Of a stretch of 30,161 bases of DNA, positions 15,753 through 25,056 are shown in pieces (the first letter of the stretch is position 1; each line of letters opens with the position of its first letter). Below the pieces are notes generated by a model that saw only the letters and a list, made by a program, of their open reading frames with translations, did not search any database and had not been told where the DNA came from. The stretch is from Chrysochromulina tobinii. Its lineage: Eukaryota; Haptophyta; Prymnesiales; Chrysochromulinaceae. A program made the position numbers and the translations under genes. The stretch covers positions 1 to 30,161 of the forward strand of contig JWZX01002253.1 in the NCBI GenBank assembly GCA_001275005.1, written 5' to 3'.

Positions 15753-18700
15753 ATGCGAGTGTCTGCGCGAGGTGCGGCTCCCAGCGTGCGCCTCGCGCTG
15801 CGGCGGGGGCTCGCCCGCGGCCTCTCCAGCCACGCCAGCGCGCGGGTACGACAATCGGCCGAGGAAACCACGCGCAAAGAGCTGGTGGCCCCAATGGATG
15901 GCCTCGCCGTCAGCGGCAGGGCTGGAAGCAGCACTGGGCCGAGCCGCGCCGGCCTGCTCCCGGCTGCCACTGCGGAAGAGAGTGGCTCGCTCGCCGCTAC
16001 GGTCACCGGCACCGGCGGCGTCAACGGGGCAGCGGCTGAGTGGCGGCGGCAACGGCTCGAACTCGCCGAGTCGGCTATGATCCGGGCAGTGGCACTCGTG
16101 AGCTCAGGCGAGAAGACGGACACCGCAGCCTACAATATGGCGATTGCGGGCTGCCGACACGTCGGGCGGCCCGTGCAAGCGCTGTCCTTGTACGAGCGGA
16201 TGCGCGAGGCTGGTGTGCCGGCAGACCGCCAGACATACGAGCACGCGCTTGTGTGCGCCATGCGGCTACGAAGGCACGCGCAGGCGCTCGCGGTGTGGGA
16301 ACAGCTGTGCGCCGACCCGCACGTGGTGCCCGGCCGGGTGGAGTACACGGCCGCGATCTCGGCTTGCGAGCGCAGCGGCGAATACGGGCGGGCGCTCGCC
16401 CTCTTCGACGCGATGCAGGCCAAGGGCGTCGTACCCGATTCGAACGCGATGCATGTCGCCGTGCTCGCCGCCAACCAAATTAGGCAGCCGGCGCGCGCGT
16501 CCGAGATGCTGTCGCGCATCGAGCTTCTGGGCGCCCGCCCGCCGACGGAGCTGTACAACGGCGCGATGCTCGCGTGCGCGGCCACAGAGCAGTGGACACT
16601 CGCCGCCGAGCTCTTCACTAGGATGCATCGGCTGGGGGTCCCTCGCGACGCCGCGAGCTACTCTGCTGTGATCTGGGCGTGCCACGTGGGCACGGGCGCT
16701 CACGAGGGCGCGCGGACGAAGCTGCTGCTTGCGGTCGACCATTTGCTGCAGGAGCCAGCCGAGCGGGTGCGCGGCTGGACCGGTGACATCCAGCTGTGCG
16801 ATGCCGCCTTCGAGGCATGCGCGTTCTCGGGACATTGGCGCTCCGCCGTCGCCCTCCTTCGCAGCCTTGAGACAAACCGGCTCGACGAGGCGCTCAGCAC
16901 GTCGCCCGACGGAGCAGCGGCTGCGCCACAGGCGACGCTGTCAACGTCTCCCACGCAGCCGGCCACAATGTCGTCGTCGCCGCCCCCGCCGACGCCGCCC
17001 CCGCCGCCGCCGTCGCCGCCTTACGCAACATCCGCGTCCTCGTGGGCGCAGCCGCAGCTCCGCTGGTACGTGCGAACTCTTGAGGCATGCGCGCGGCATG
17101 CCAAGTGGCAGATCGCGCTCGACGTCATGGGTGAGCTCAAGCAGCGCGGCGGGACGCCGTCGGCGGAGTGCTACACGCATGCCATCGCAGCGTGCTCCCA
17201 TGCGGGGAATTGGGCGCAAGTTCTACACGTGTACGAGCGCATGCAAGCTGAGGGGGTTGCGCCGAGCGTGACGGCGCTCAATGCGGTGGTTCTCGCTCTT
17301 GGCAAGACGGGGCGCACAATAGAGGCCCTCGATCTCTTTGAGCGCATGCTGAGAGGCAGTGACGGCGGCGACGGCAGCAGCAGTAGCGATGGCAGGAGCG
17401 GCAGTGGCCTCGGGCGGCCTCTCGACACTGCCTCGTACAACGCCGCCCTAGTGGCCGCTGTCGATGGCGCGAAGTACAGCACGGCACTTCAGCTCATGCA
17501 GCGCATGCTCTCGAGCGGCGTGCGCATGAACGCGCTCAGCTTCACAGCAGCGATCACAGCCGCGCAGAAGCTTGGCAACACAAGCCTCTCGATGTCTTTG
17601 CTCGAGCAGATGACGACGACGGCATCCGCCGCCGCGCCCGCCGCCGCGCCATCGTCTGCGCAGGAGCCCACGTTGCTCGAGCCATCGAACGGTTCGGCTC
17701 CCCCCGGGCACGAAGAGGAGCAGCAGCAGGAGCAGCAGCAGCATAGGTGGCGCTACACAGAGGCAGTCGCGCTTCTCTCGAAGCTCGGGCGAGCCCGCGA
17801 CGGCGCCCGCGGGCCTAACGACGTTTCGGCGGCGCGTGAGCCAGGAGGTGCCGTCGCGGGCGAGGAGCGAGTGAGCACGGCGAGAGCGAACGGGGTGAGC
17901 GACGTGCCGGGCATCCGCCGTCCCGTCTGGCACACGGCCGCGTACAATGAGGCCATTGCGGCGTGCGTGCGTGATGGGCAGCATGCGGATGCCCTGGCGC
18001 TCTTTGACCGTATGCGCTCCGCAAGCCCAGCCGAGCGCGTCGAGCCCGACCGCACCACGCTCTCACTCGCTGCACGTGCGCTCGCCATCGAGGGCAAGCG
18101 TGACGAGAGCTATCAGCTGCTGCGCGAGATCCGATCTCGCGGCGAGGAGCCCGATCGTACCGCGCTCCTCGCGCTGCTGAGTGCATGCGCGGACGCGAGC
18201 AGCTGGGACATGGCGCTGCGTGTCCTCGAGGAGACGTCGACGGCGCTCAACCGGCCGCCGACGGCCGCGGCCGCGACTACCGCGGCTACCGCGACTACCG
18301 CCGCCGCGAGCATGGGCGCTGTCGCGGGCGCCGGGATGGGCGACGCGGCCGCCAAAGTGGAGACGGCGACGGCCGCTGCGGCAGCGCTGGCCTCAGTGCA
18401 GCACGGCTCGTCGGGATCTGGCGAGCTACGCGCCCTCGCAATGCGCGCATGCAACAACGCGGGTCGCTGGCAGTATGCTCTACGGCTCTTCGATGCGGTA
18501 CGGCGCACGGGCGCCGTACCGGGCGCGACCGAGTGGCAAGAGGCGATGCACTCATTTGCGGCGGGAGGGCTCGGGCAGCGCGCGGCCGTTGGGTTGAACG
18601 TGATGGCACGCGCGGGCATTGGAGTGAGCGATCGCGAGTTGCAGCGCGCCGCGGTGGCATGCGTGCTCGGCGGTGAGTGGGACTACCTTGCCCGCGTCTT

Positions 18701-21485
18701 CCACTTCTCTGCAATCGAGCCTTCGGCCGGTGCGCGCGGCTTCGCGATGCCCGGCGGAGGGGGTGCCTTACCGGGCGCCTTACCGCGTCGGCCGGCGTTT
18801 CTGCCCACACCCTCGGCTCACACGATCGCCGGCGCGATCCGTGCGTGTGAGACGGTGGACGCTGTCGAGACCGTGCTGCGCCTCGCAAGCGAGCTCGTCA
18901 CGCCGAGTTTGACGTCGGGTGCGTTGGGTGCATCGGGTGCATCGGGTGCATCGGGTGCGTTGGGTCGCCAGTGGTTGTCCGTGGCTTCTGGCGCTTCGTC
19001 GCCATCGTCGTTGCCCTTGGCCGCCGAGGAGAGAGCGCCCGGGTCACTCAAGGATGATGAGACTTCTTCGGCGACAGCGCTCTCTCCTCTGCTGTCTCCG
19101 CAGCTGCTGCGCAGCAGCGCGGTCCTAACGGCTGCGCTCGGCGCCTTTGCCGCGCTCGGATCGTGGCGCCACGTCATCGCGTACGCTCGGAGCCTCCCTG
19201 CGACTCGCGTGCACCTCTCAGCCCTCCGGCAGGCGTTCCAATGTGCAGCCAGCGCGCAACGGTGGGACGCGGTGCTCGCTTTGTATACGAACTCTGCGCG
19301 CTCGTGGCAGCGCTCGTGGCGCCCAACACAGCGCACCCTCGAGGCGGGCGCTGCGCCGGGCGCGCAGCCAGCTTCTTTTGCCGACGTGGCTGCGCACCTG
19401 ACGGCGCTCAAGGCATGCCGCATGCTCGGTGCGTGGCAGCATGCTATTGGGATCCTCGGTGTTCTCGCCGCCTCCGCGCGCGCCCCGTGGCTCTCACAAC
19501 TGCAGCAGCTCGCCACCTCTGCTGCTGCCGACTTTTCGGCCGCCGCCGAGCCCGCCAACGGCGGCGCCCATGGCGGCGCCAACGGCGGCGCCAACGGCGG
19601 CGCCAACGGCGGCGCCCACCGCCCACCGCCCGTCTTCGACACGGTCGTGCGTAAGACGACGCCGCGTGCGAGCTTCGACAACGCGTTCCACGAAATGGCC
19701 GTCTCGCATGCAATGGGGGCGTGCGTGCGTCATCGCGACGCGTCAGGGCAGCCCTCAGCAGCGGCCTTGGAGGCGGCGCATGCTTTGCTCTCGATGCTCG
19801 AACAGCATGGGCTCGTACGCGCCGCCCACTACGGCGCGTGCATGCATGCGCTCGTCCTGCGAGGCCAGCCCGGGAGCGCCTTCGAGCTCTACCAACACGC
19901 ACGCCGCCAGGGCGTCACTTTTGGCGTCATTGAGTCCAATGTGGCCTTGAGCGCCGCGGCGCGATCCGGGCGGTTGAGCGAGGCGGTGCAACTGCTCGTC
20001 GAGATGGCCGACCCGGACGTGGGCTCGTACGACGCGGTGCTCGCGCGGCTGGTGAGCACCGCCCGCCATCAGGACGCGCTCGCACTCTTTGAACGCATGC
20101 TCGCGAGCGGCCTCTCCCCTTTGGAGCACCACTACCGCATCGCCATTGGCGCGTGCGCCTCGATCGCTCAAGGTGGACGCGCTGCTGAGCTGCTGCTCGA
20201 CATGCAGGCGCGCGGGATGGTCTTCAGCGCGGCCGCGGCCGACGCGATGCATGCATGCAACGCCGCCGGGATGCCCGAGGTGGCCCTCGACATTTTTGAG
20301 GCGATCCGTTTCGAAGCGGCGACGCCCAACAGCGCGGCAGCGACGTCGGCCGCCAACTCGGTCCACGTGTTCAACGCGGCGCTCGACGCGCTGCGTCGGC
20401 AGAGTGAGCCGTCGGCGGCGGTTGATCTGCTGCTCTCGATGCACTCGAAGCACTCGGCCGAGCCGCTGGGCAGCTCGTACGCCATCGCCCTGAGCGCGTG
20501 CCGGCGCTCGGGCCGCCTCGACATGCTCCCCCGAGTGCTCCAGGCGGCAGTGGAGCATTCGGAGCGCCGGCCAGGCTGGCTGTGCACGGATGAGCTCCAC
20601 TCTGAGTTGGTGCGTAGCTTGGCAGAGGCGGGGGAACCTCACGCGGCGCTTCGGTGCTACGTGCAGCTCGTGCAGGCTCGCGTGCCTCTCTCGGCCGCGC
20701 TGTACAATGCGCTCTTGCCCGCCCTCGAACGATGCGCCGGCGCGGGCGTGCTGGGCCTGAGCACGCTCGGGACGGCGCTCGGGACGGGCCGAGGGCGGAG
20801 CGCCGTCGTGAGCGCTCGCATGCGCGACCCGCACGAGAGGCGCATCGATGCCGCCGACGGCAAGCCGTACTCGCGCGACGAGTTCGCCGACTTTTACGGC
20901 GACGATGCGGACCTGATGTGGGCCGCGGCCGCTCGCATCACCTCGTCGGTCGGCGCCCACGGCGGCGCCCCGACCGGCGCTGCAGCGCCTGGCTCAGTTG
21001 CGGCGGAGGCCGCCGCGGCTCCGGCGTTGCGTGTGGTCGAGCACGGGCTGGCCATGGGCGCTTTTGGCGAAACACTCTCGCTCGCTGGCGAGCTGCTCGA
21101 GATCAACCTGTCGCCCTTCACCACGCCGGCGGCACTCCGCGCGGCCGTGCACTACTGGGCGCATGCCTTGCGCGCCCAACTCGACGCCCTCGACGGAGAC
21201 GTGGCGCTCACCGACGTCGTGTTTCTTGCGGGCGCGTCCGCGGACTCGTCGGCGGAGGAAGCTTCAAGTGTACGCACGGCCTCGCGCGTCGCGCTGGTGA
21301 GCGAGCAACTCAAGCGGCTCAGAATCCCACACGGCGAGGCGCAGGAAGTCGTCCGCTTCTCTCCCGCGTCTGTGCTCGCGCTCAGAGCCCCCGTCCATCT
21401 CGCGCCCCCCCGAGAAGCTCGTGAAGCTGCTGCTCACGAACGATGGGCGTTCGAGTGCCGCCGCAGCCGATGCTGTCGGCGCTGA
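15753..21485 (+). CDS. giant pentatricopeptide-repeat (PPR) protein with degenerate Smr-like C-terminus
   Basis: 1910 residues in one uninterrupted frame from the ATG at 15753. The N-terminus (RVSARG..RLALRRGLARGLSS, ~1-34) is Arg/Ala/Ser-rich without acidic residues, like a mitochondrial or plastid transit peptide. Many 35-residue helical-hairpin PPR repeats follow, from ~125 (AAYNMAIAGCRHVGRPVQAL) through ~1750, with the recurring algal form ACxxxGxWxxALxLxxxM. PPR proteins bind single-stranded organelle RNA and guide processing, stability, editing or translation. The repeats are separated by low-complexity loops: Ala/Ser/Pro (~380-430, with a polyproline run), Gly/Ser (~535-555), Ala/Glu/Gln (~620-665), and a GGAN/GGAH run (19556-19618). 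Residues ~1783-1878 resemble an Smr domain (INLSPFTTPAALRAAVHYW; VVFLAGA; VALVSEQLKRLRIPHG), but the usual LDxH and TGxGxHS motifs are not intact. After residue ~1886 the sequence becomes Arg/Cys-rich and ends abruptly, probably through a frame change at a C7 run. Confidence 0.9.
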   Translation: MRVSARGAAPSVRLALRRGLARGLSSHASARVRQSAEETTRKELVAPMDGLAVSGRAGSSTGPSRAGLLPAATAEESGSLAATVTGTGGVNGAAAEWRRQRLELAESAMIRAVALVSSGEKTDTAAYNMAIAGCRHVGRPVQALSLYERMREAGVPADRQTYEHALVCAMRLRRHAQALAVWEQLCADPHVVPGRVEYTAAISACERSGEYGRALALFDAMQAKGVVPDSNAMHVAVLAANQIRQPARASEMLSRIELLGARPPTELYNGAMLACAATEQWTLAAELFTRMHRLGVPRDAASYSAVIWACHVGTGAHEGARTKLLLAVDHLLQEPAERVRGWTGDIQLCDAAFEACAFSGHWRSAVALLRSLETNRLDEALSTSPDGAAAAPQATLSTSPTQPATMSSSPPPPTPPPPPPSPPYATSASSWAQPQLRWYVRTLEACARHAKWQIALDVMGELKQRGGTPSAECYTHAIAACSHAGNWAQVLHVYERMQAEGVAPSVTALNAVVLALGKTGRTIEALDLFERMLRGSDGGDGSSSSDGRSGSGLGRPLDTASYNAALVAAVDGAKYSTALQLMQRMLSSGVRMNALSFTAAITAAQKLGNTSLSMSLLEQMTTTASAAAPAAAPSSAQEPTLLEPSNGSAPPGHEEEQQQEQQQHRWRYTEAVALLSKLGRARDGARGPNDVSAAREPGGAVAGEERVSTARANGVSDVPGIRRPVWHTAAYNEAIAACVRDGQHADALALFDRMRSASPAERVEPDRTTLSLAARALAIEGKRDESYQLLREIRSRGEEPDRTALLALLSACADASSWDMALRVLEETSTALNRPPTAAAATTAATATTAAASMGAVAGAGMGDAAAKVETATAAAAALASVQHGSSGSGELRALAMRACNNAGRWQYALRLFDAVRRTGAVPGATEWQEAMHSFAAGGLGQRAAVGLNVMARAGIGVSDRELQRAAVACVLGGEWDYLARVFHFSAIEPSAGARGFAMPGGGGALPGALPRRPAFLPTPSAHTIAGAIRACETVDAVETVLRLASELVTPSLTSGALGASGASGASGALGRQWLSVASGASSPSSLPLAAEERAPGSLKDDETSSATALSPLLSPQLLRSSAVLTAALGAFAALGSWRHVIAYARSLPATRVHLSALRQAFQCAASAQRWDAVLALYTNSARSWQRSWRPTQRTLEAGAAPGAQPASFADVAAHLTALKACRMLGAWQHAIGILGVLAASARAPWLSQLQQLATSAAADFSAAAEPANGGAHGGANGGANGGANGGAHRPPPVFDTVVRKTTPRASFDNAFHEMAVSHAMGACVRHRDASGQPSAAALEAAHALLSMLEQHGLVRAAHYGACMHALVLRGQPGSAFELYQHARRQGVTFGVIESNVALSAAARSGRLSEAVQLLVEMADPDVGSYDAVLARLVSTARHQDALALFERMLASGLSPLEHHYRIAIGACASIAQGGRAAELLLDMQARGMVFSAAAADAMHACNAAGMPEVALDIFEAIRFEAATPNSAAATSAANSVHVFNAALDALRRQSEPSAAVDLLLSMHSKHSAEPLGSSYAIALSACRRSGRLDMLPRVLQAAVEHSERRPGWLCTDELHSELVRSLAEAGEPHAALRCYVQLVQARVPLSAALYNALLPALERCAGAGVLGLSTLGTALGTGRGRSAVVSARMRDPHERRIDAADGKPYSRDEFADFYGDDADLMWAAAARITSSVGAHGGAPTGAAAPGSVAAEAAAAPALRVVEHGLAMGAFGETLSLAGELLEINLSPFTTPAALRAAVHYWAHALRAQLDALDGDVALTDVVFLAGASADSSAEEASSVRTASRVALVSEQLKRLRIPHGEAQEVVRFSPASVLALRAPVHLAPPREAREAAAHERWAFECRRSRCCRR
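19556..19618 (+). repeat. 12-bp coding repeat (GGAN/GGAH)
   Basis: Units of ggcggcgccaac or ggcggcgcccat are repeated five times within the PPR gene and encode Gly-Gly-Ala-Asn/His. The unit is divisible by three, so length changes are tolerated. It probably forms a flexible loop between PPR blocks. Confidence 0.85.
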
Positions 21486-22206
21486 CGCCGAAGCTCGTGC
21501 CGCCACTCGTGCCGCCGTCGAGGGCCGCCAGCCGGCGGCCGCGGCGGAGTTGAGTGCGCTCCTCGGAGGCTACATGAGCACGCCCAGCACGACGCGCAGC
21601 ACGACGCCCAGCACGACGCCCAGCAGCCAAGTCGAGCATCTGATAGAGCGTCTGCGCGGCGGCCTCGCCCCCACAGCCGTGTGGGAGCAAGAGGTGGAGC
21701 GCCGACGGCGGCGGGCCGCGACGAGGGCTCTGGTGCGCAGGCACAAGGGACGCGGCCTCGCGGCAGAAGGCGAGGCAGGCATGTACGGTGAGGCCGTGGA
21801 GCAGAGGCATTCGGCGGAGGAGAGGGCCGCCGAGCGCCTTCGCGAGCACGAGCTGCGCAGCTTTGAGCTCGGGCTGCTCCAGCGACAGCCAGGCGGCGGT
21901 GCCCATCGACGCCCACCAACGGCGGGACGGCGCGCTGTTGTGGGCGGTAGCGGAAGAGCCGTGGTGGGCGATCTCGGACGCGCCGTGGTGGGCGATCTCG
22001 GACGCGCCGTGGTGGGCGACGAGCGACCCCCTCGCCTTGAGCGATCGCCCCAGAGCGGCGCCGAGCCGCGCGCCGAGCCAACTCCACGCACGATGCGCGA
22101 GTCGGCCCGAGAGCTCAATGACGCTCGCCTGCGGGACGGCGTCGTGCGTGCCGGCCCGAGCAAGCGCTCGCTCCATCGAAGCTCTAAGGCTCGGTCGGAC
22201 GACTAG
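21412..22206 (+). CDS. probable out-of-frame C-terminal continuation of the PPR gene
   Basis: Directly after the C7 run at 21405-21411, the +1 frame reads EKLVKLLLTNDGRSSAAAAD and stays open for about 264 codons to the TAG at 22204-22206. The text is protein-like: charged helices (AEERAAERLREHELRSFELG), a Ser/Thr/Pro repeat of 12-bp units (~21580-21630), and three 8-residue RAVVGDLG repeats (24-bp units, ~21957-22021). There is no ATG at its start, which argues that it belongs to the upstream gene. A one-base indel in the C run (assembly error, real mutation or programmed slippage) or a small unseen intron would join it to the PPR frame. The opposite strand is also open here, so coding by composition alone cannot be excluded. 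Confidence 0.45.
   Translation, partial: EKLVKLLLTNDGRSSAAAADAVGADAEARAATRAAVEGRQPAAAAELSALLGGYMSTPSTTRSTTPSTTPSSQVEHLIERLRGGLAPTAVWEQEVERRRRRAATRALVRRHKGRGLAAEGEAGMYGEAVEQRHSAEERAAERLREHELRSFELGLLQRQPGGGAHRRPPTAGRRAVVGGSGRAVVGDLGRAVVGDLGRAVVGDERPPRLERSPQSGAEPRAEPTPRTMRESARELNDARLRDGVVRAGPSKRSLHRSSKARSDD
21957..22021 (+). repeat. 24-bp tandem repeat, about 2.7 copies
   Basis: The unit contains cgtggtgggcgatctcggac and is repeated with almost no change. It preserves the reading frame in the proposed PPR extension. Confidence 0.85.
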
Positions 22207-22699
22207 CCTGCATGCCATACGAGGCCGCGCGCCATCGGCTAGCACAGGTTCGATCTTAGTCATTCGCTCTTACTTCGGCATCTGTGAACTGTGTGCCGTG
22301 CAGAGCCTGCGCTTGTTCTCTCCCTTGCAATTAGGAAAAAGTGAAGACCACACCGGTGAGTTGCTGCTGGATGCTGGTGCGCATTTGTTTATTACGGCTA
22401 TATTGTACGGATCTTAATTACGGCGTGATCAAACGAGGTTTCGACGTCTTTCTCGTCGCGTCTACCCCGATCAATGACCCCGATCCCCGTGTAACCGCAC
22501 GTCGTATCAAACACTTACTGTAGACTCGCTTTTAGTTGTCGTGTGATTCTGACACACAATCAGTGCCGTAGCTGGTTGTCGCGTCGTGTGTCGCGTTACG
22601 TTCACATTCAAATTCACAAGAAATGGGTTTTGACACACAGGTCCGCAAACGCTCCCGATGTGTATACGCTACGCTACGCTGGAGTGTGCGACGAACGCG
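22207..22699. other. intergenic, upstream of the sialidase gene
   Basis: About 490 bp with lower GC content than the flanking genes, as expected for a promoter and 5' leader. An in-frame ATG at 22658 would extend the sialidase by 14 residues but would bury its signal peptide. No named promoter element and no RNA gene is seen. Confidence 0.5.
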
Positions 22700-23827
22700 A
22701 TGAAGTCGTACCCCTTATTCGTTCTCGTCTTCGCGTCGGCCGCGCCAGCCATATCAGCAGCGCCAACCATGTTCGATGTATTTCACCGCCAGCAGGTGGA
22801 TAGCGCAAACGTGTCCTACTTTTGCTTTCGCATCCCTGCGCTTGTGCGCAGGGCCGATGATGCCCTCATCGCCTTTGCGGAAGGCCGTCATGTAAATTGC
22901 GATGATGCTGGTGACGTGAGGATTGTGCGGCGCATTTCTTACGACGAGGGCGAAACGTGGTCAGACATCGCTCAGGTCAAGGTGGAACCAGGGCACACCA
23001 TCGGCAATCCCTGCCCGATCGTCGACCTCGTCACAGGTCACATCCACCTCCTCTACAGCCGCGACAACAAGGAGGTCTTCGTGACGCGCAGCACGGACGG
23101 CGGCGAGTCGTGGGGGGCGTCGACCAACCTTACTGCGTCGCTCAAGCTGGAGCTCGATCCGGAGAGCATCTTTGTTGCCACCGGCCCACCGGGCGGCGTG
23201 CAGCTCGCTTCGGGTCGACTGGTCGGCGGCTTCTACTACAATGGGCTCAACGGCACGCGCAGCGCGGCTATCTTCTCGGACGACCACGGTGCAACGTGGC
23301 GGCGCGGCGCCGAGGTGTTCGTGAGCCAGACGCCTCTGCCCAACGCCTCGTCGGTTGTGTACATGGGCGGAGAGTGCCAGGTGACAAGTTATGCGCCCGC
23401 TGGCCCACAAGGACTGGTTATGCTCATGCGCGTCCGTGGCGACTTCCCGACCAACGCGGTGGATCACAACCATGCGACCGCGATCTCACGCGACGGAGGC
23501 GAGACCTGGACGGTCGCCAGCCTGATCCATGCCACGTCATCCTATTGCGAAGGCTCGATCGCCACCGTCGGGAAATCGGTGCTTATCTCGGCGCCTTCGA
23601 CCACCAACGGCGGGCGCGCAAACCTGACTGTATGGGCCGCAAGGCCGGTTGGCGAAAGTCTCGATGCCCAGTACTCCCTCACGGTCTACCCGGGTGCGTC
23701 CGCGTATAGCTCCATGCTGGCGGGCAAGCGCGGGGGGACGGTTCTCAACCTGTTCGAGCGGGATAATGACCCGTACGTCCCGAAGAACCTGACCCTCGCC
23801 ACATTTGACGTGCCTGCCCTGCGTTGA
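22700..23827 (+). CDS. secreted exo-alpha-sialidase, GH33-like
   Basis: Predicted glycosidase that releases terminal sialic acid (or Kdn-type nonulosonic acid) from glycans; 375 residues from the ATG at 22700, chosen because it begins a strong signal peptide (MKSYPLFVLVFASAAPAISA, cleavage near residue 20). Six-bladed sialidase propeller features are visible: the FRIP motif with R44 (carboxylate-binding arginine), an Asp in CDDAGD (~68-72) as likely acid/base, and four Asp-boxes SYDEGETW (80-87), STDGGESW (131-138), SDDHGATW (193-200) and SRDGGETW (263-270). E225 in GGECQ and Y336 in ASAYSSM fit the nucleophile pair, and arginines near 244-246 and 344 could complete the triad. No membrane anchor follows, so it is probably secreted or lumenal. 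It could act on self glycans, prey or bacterial glycans; a related BNR-repeat hydrolase is the alternative. Confidence 0.85.
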   Translation: MKSYPLFVLVFASAAPAISAAPTMFDVFHRQQVDSANVSYFCFRIPALVRRADDALIAFAEGRHVNCDDAGDVRIVRRISYDEGETWSDIAQVKVEPGHTIGNPCPIVDLVTGHIHLLYSRDNKEVFVTRSTDGGESWGASTNLTASLKLELDPESIFVATGPPGGVQLASGRLVGGFYYNGLNGTRSAAIFSDDHGATWRRGAEVFVSQTPLPNASSVVYMGGECQVTSYAPAGPQGLVMLMRVRGDFPTNAVDHNHATAISRDGGETWTVASLIHATSSYCEGSIATVGKSVLISAPSTTNGGRANLTVWAARPVGESLDAQYSLTVYPGASAYSSMLAGKRGGTVLNLFERDNDPYVPKNLTLATFDVPALR

Positions 23828-24270
23828 ACCGAACAACTAGACTATGTCTTAGACTGCGTCGCTATACGTCGCGGCCACACCAGAGAGGCCGGATTCAAAA
23901 ACGTGCCAATAAAGCTTCGACCACGTCGGTCCACGCTCGGTCGTCTTCGTAATGATTGCTCGCGTCGATTCGCCCACCTGGCCACCAAGGCATGCAACGA
24001 CGAACGAGAGAGACCGACGGAGAGCCGCTCCAGAGCAACGACCAACGTTCGCGCGGCATTAGGATGAGTTATTGTAGTGATTACGCAACCGTGCGGGGCG
24101 TCTTCACTTTCAGCGAAAGCGGCCGGGGCGAACGAGATCGCGATAGCGGCATAGACTGTTCGATTCGCCGGCGCCGCCGGGTTAGGAAAGCGTTAGGAGA
24201 TCGAGTTAGGTCTTAGGAGACATTTGAGAAAGGACCGCCCGCGCTGCCGCTCTTTCCTCGACCCCGCTCT
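23828..24270. other. 3' region of the sialidase gene, no gene seen
   Basis: About 440 bp of mixed composition leading into the minisatellite. Apart from the AATAAA hexamer, there is a ttagga-containing stretch near 24180-24225. No open frame with protein-like content is present. Confidence 0.45.
23908..23913 (+). terminator. possible polyadenylation signal of the sialidase gene
   Basis: An AATAAA hexamer lies about 80 bases after the sialidase stop codon on the coding strand. Position and sequence fit a eukaryotic poly(A) signal, but a single hexamer is weak evidence and many protists do not rely on it. Confidence 0.35.
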
Positions 24271-24580
24271 TTTACCCAAGGGGGTACGGGGGAGGGATTA
24301 ATATCTGCAATCTGGATTTGCAGGCCCCTTCCTGCATACCCTGATTACAAACTGAGTGATTTACCCAAGGGGGTAGGATTTGCACCCCTTCCTCATACCC
24401 TGATTACAAACTGAGTGATTTACCCAAGGGGGTAGGGGAGGGATTAATATCTGGATTTGCACCCCTTCCTCATACCCTGATTACAAACTGAGTGATTTAC
24501 CCAAGCGGCCAAGGGGGTAGGGGAGGGATTAATATCTGGATTTGCACGCCTTCCTCATACCCTGATTACAAACTGAGTGC
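24271..24580 (+). repeat. minisatellite, four units of 59-89 bp
   Basis: Four head-to-tail copies start at 24271, 24360, 24419 and 24495. Each begins tttacccaaggggg and ends ccctgattacaaactgagtg. Unit 2 lacks the internal gggagggattaatatctgg segment. Unit 1 carries a longer ctgcaatctgg variant. Unit 4 has an inserted cggccaag. Within a unit, gggtaggggaggg can pair with ccccttcctcataccc, so each copy can form a hairpin. Confidence 0.9.
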
Positions 24581-25056
24581 TCAGTCCTCAGACGCCTGAC
24601 GCGGCCTGTGCGGCCGCGCGCCGCCCGCCCGGCACCAGAGTCCAGACCGCAGACGCAGACCACTCGCCGACTTCGCCTCACACACAGTGACACACAAGCA
24701 CACAGATAAGGGATGATAATATATGAAGCGTATCGATGGCGCGCCCCTTCTGAGCGGGGATTGGGCGCGACCTACCGTCCCCGAGAAGCCGAGATCGCTG
24801 ACTGAGGCGATGAACTGAGCCCTGAAACTCACGGCACGACCGCGCACGGCTCGCAAGCTCTTCATGCGCGTCACATCCGTGGCCCATTTTGGGCGCACCT
24901 AGCTCAAACCTGTTTGGTTGTGCTCATGCTTGCAAACTGCGCTGCTGCACCCCGCCCAATGTCGCCGACACACGCCCACTCTGGCCGCCTATGTGAAATG
25001 CCTCTGTACCGCCCCCTGCTGCCCATTAACGCCCCAAACTTGGTTCCCGATGACAT
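24581..25056. other. intergenic between minisatellite and IQ/coiled-coil gene
   Basis: About 480 bp downstream of the minus-strand coiled-coil gene. Some CA-rich text (cacacacagtgacacacaagcacacag, near 24675-24705) is present. Open frames here are short and featureless. Confidence 0.45.

Noticed and set aside
19755-20960. 401-codon minus-strand open frame
   Set aside because: It is antisense to clear PPR repeats; its openness follows from high GC content.
21382-22263. 293-codon minus-strand open frame over the end of the PPR gene
   Set aside because: It is protein-like in places and cannot be fully excluded. The plus-strand frame starts exactly at the C7 run and has charged helices typical of coding sequence, so the plus strand is preferred.
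22658-22699. Upstream ATG of the sialidase
   Set aside because: It would place 14 polar residues before the signal peptide, while the ATG at 22700 gives a standard signal peptide.
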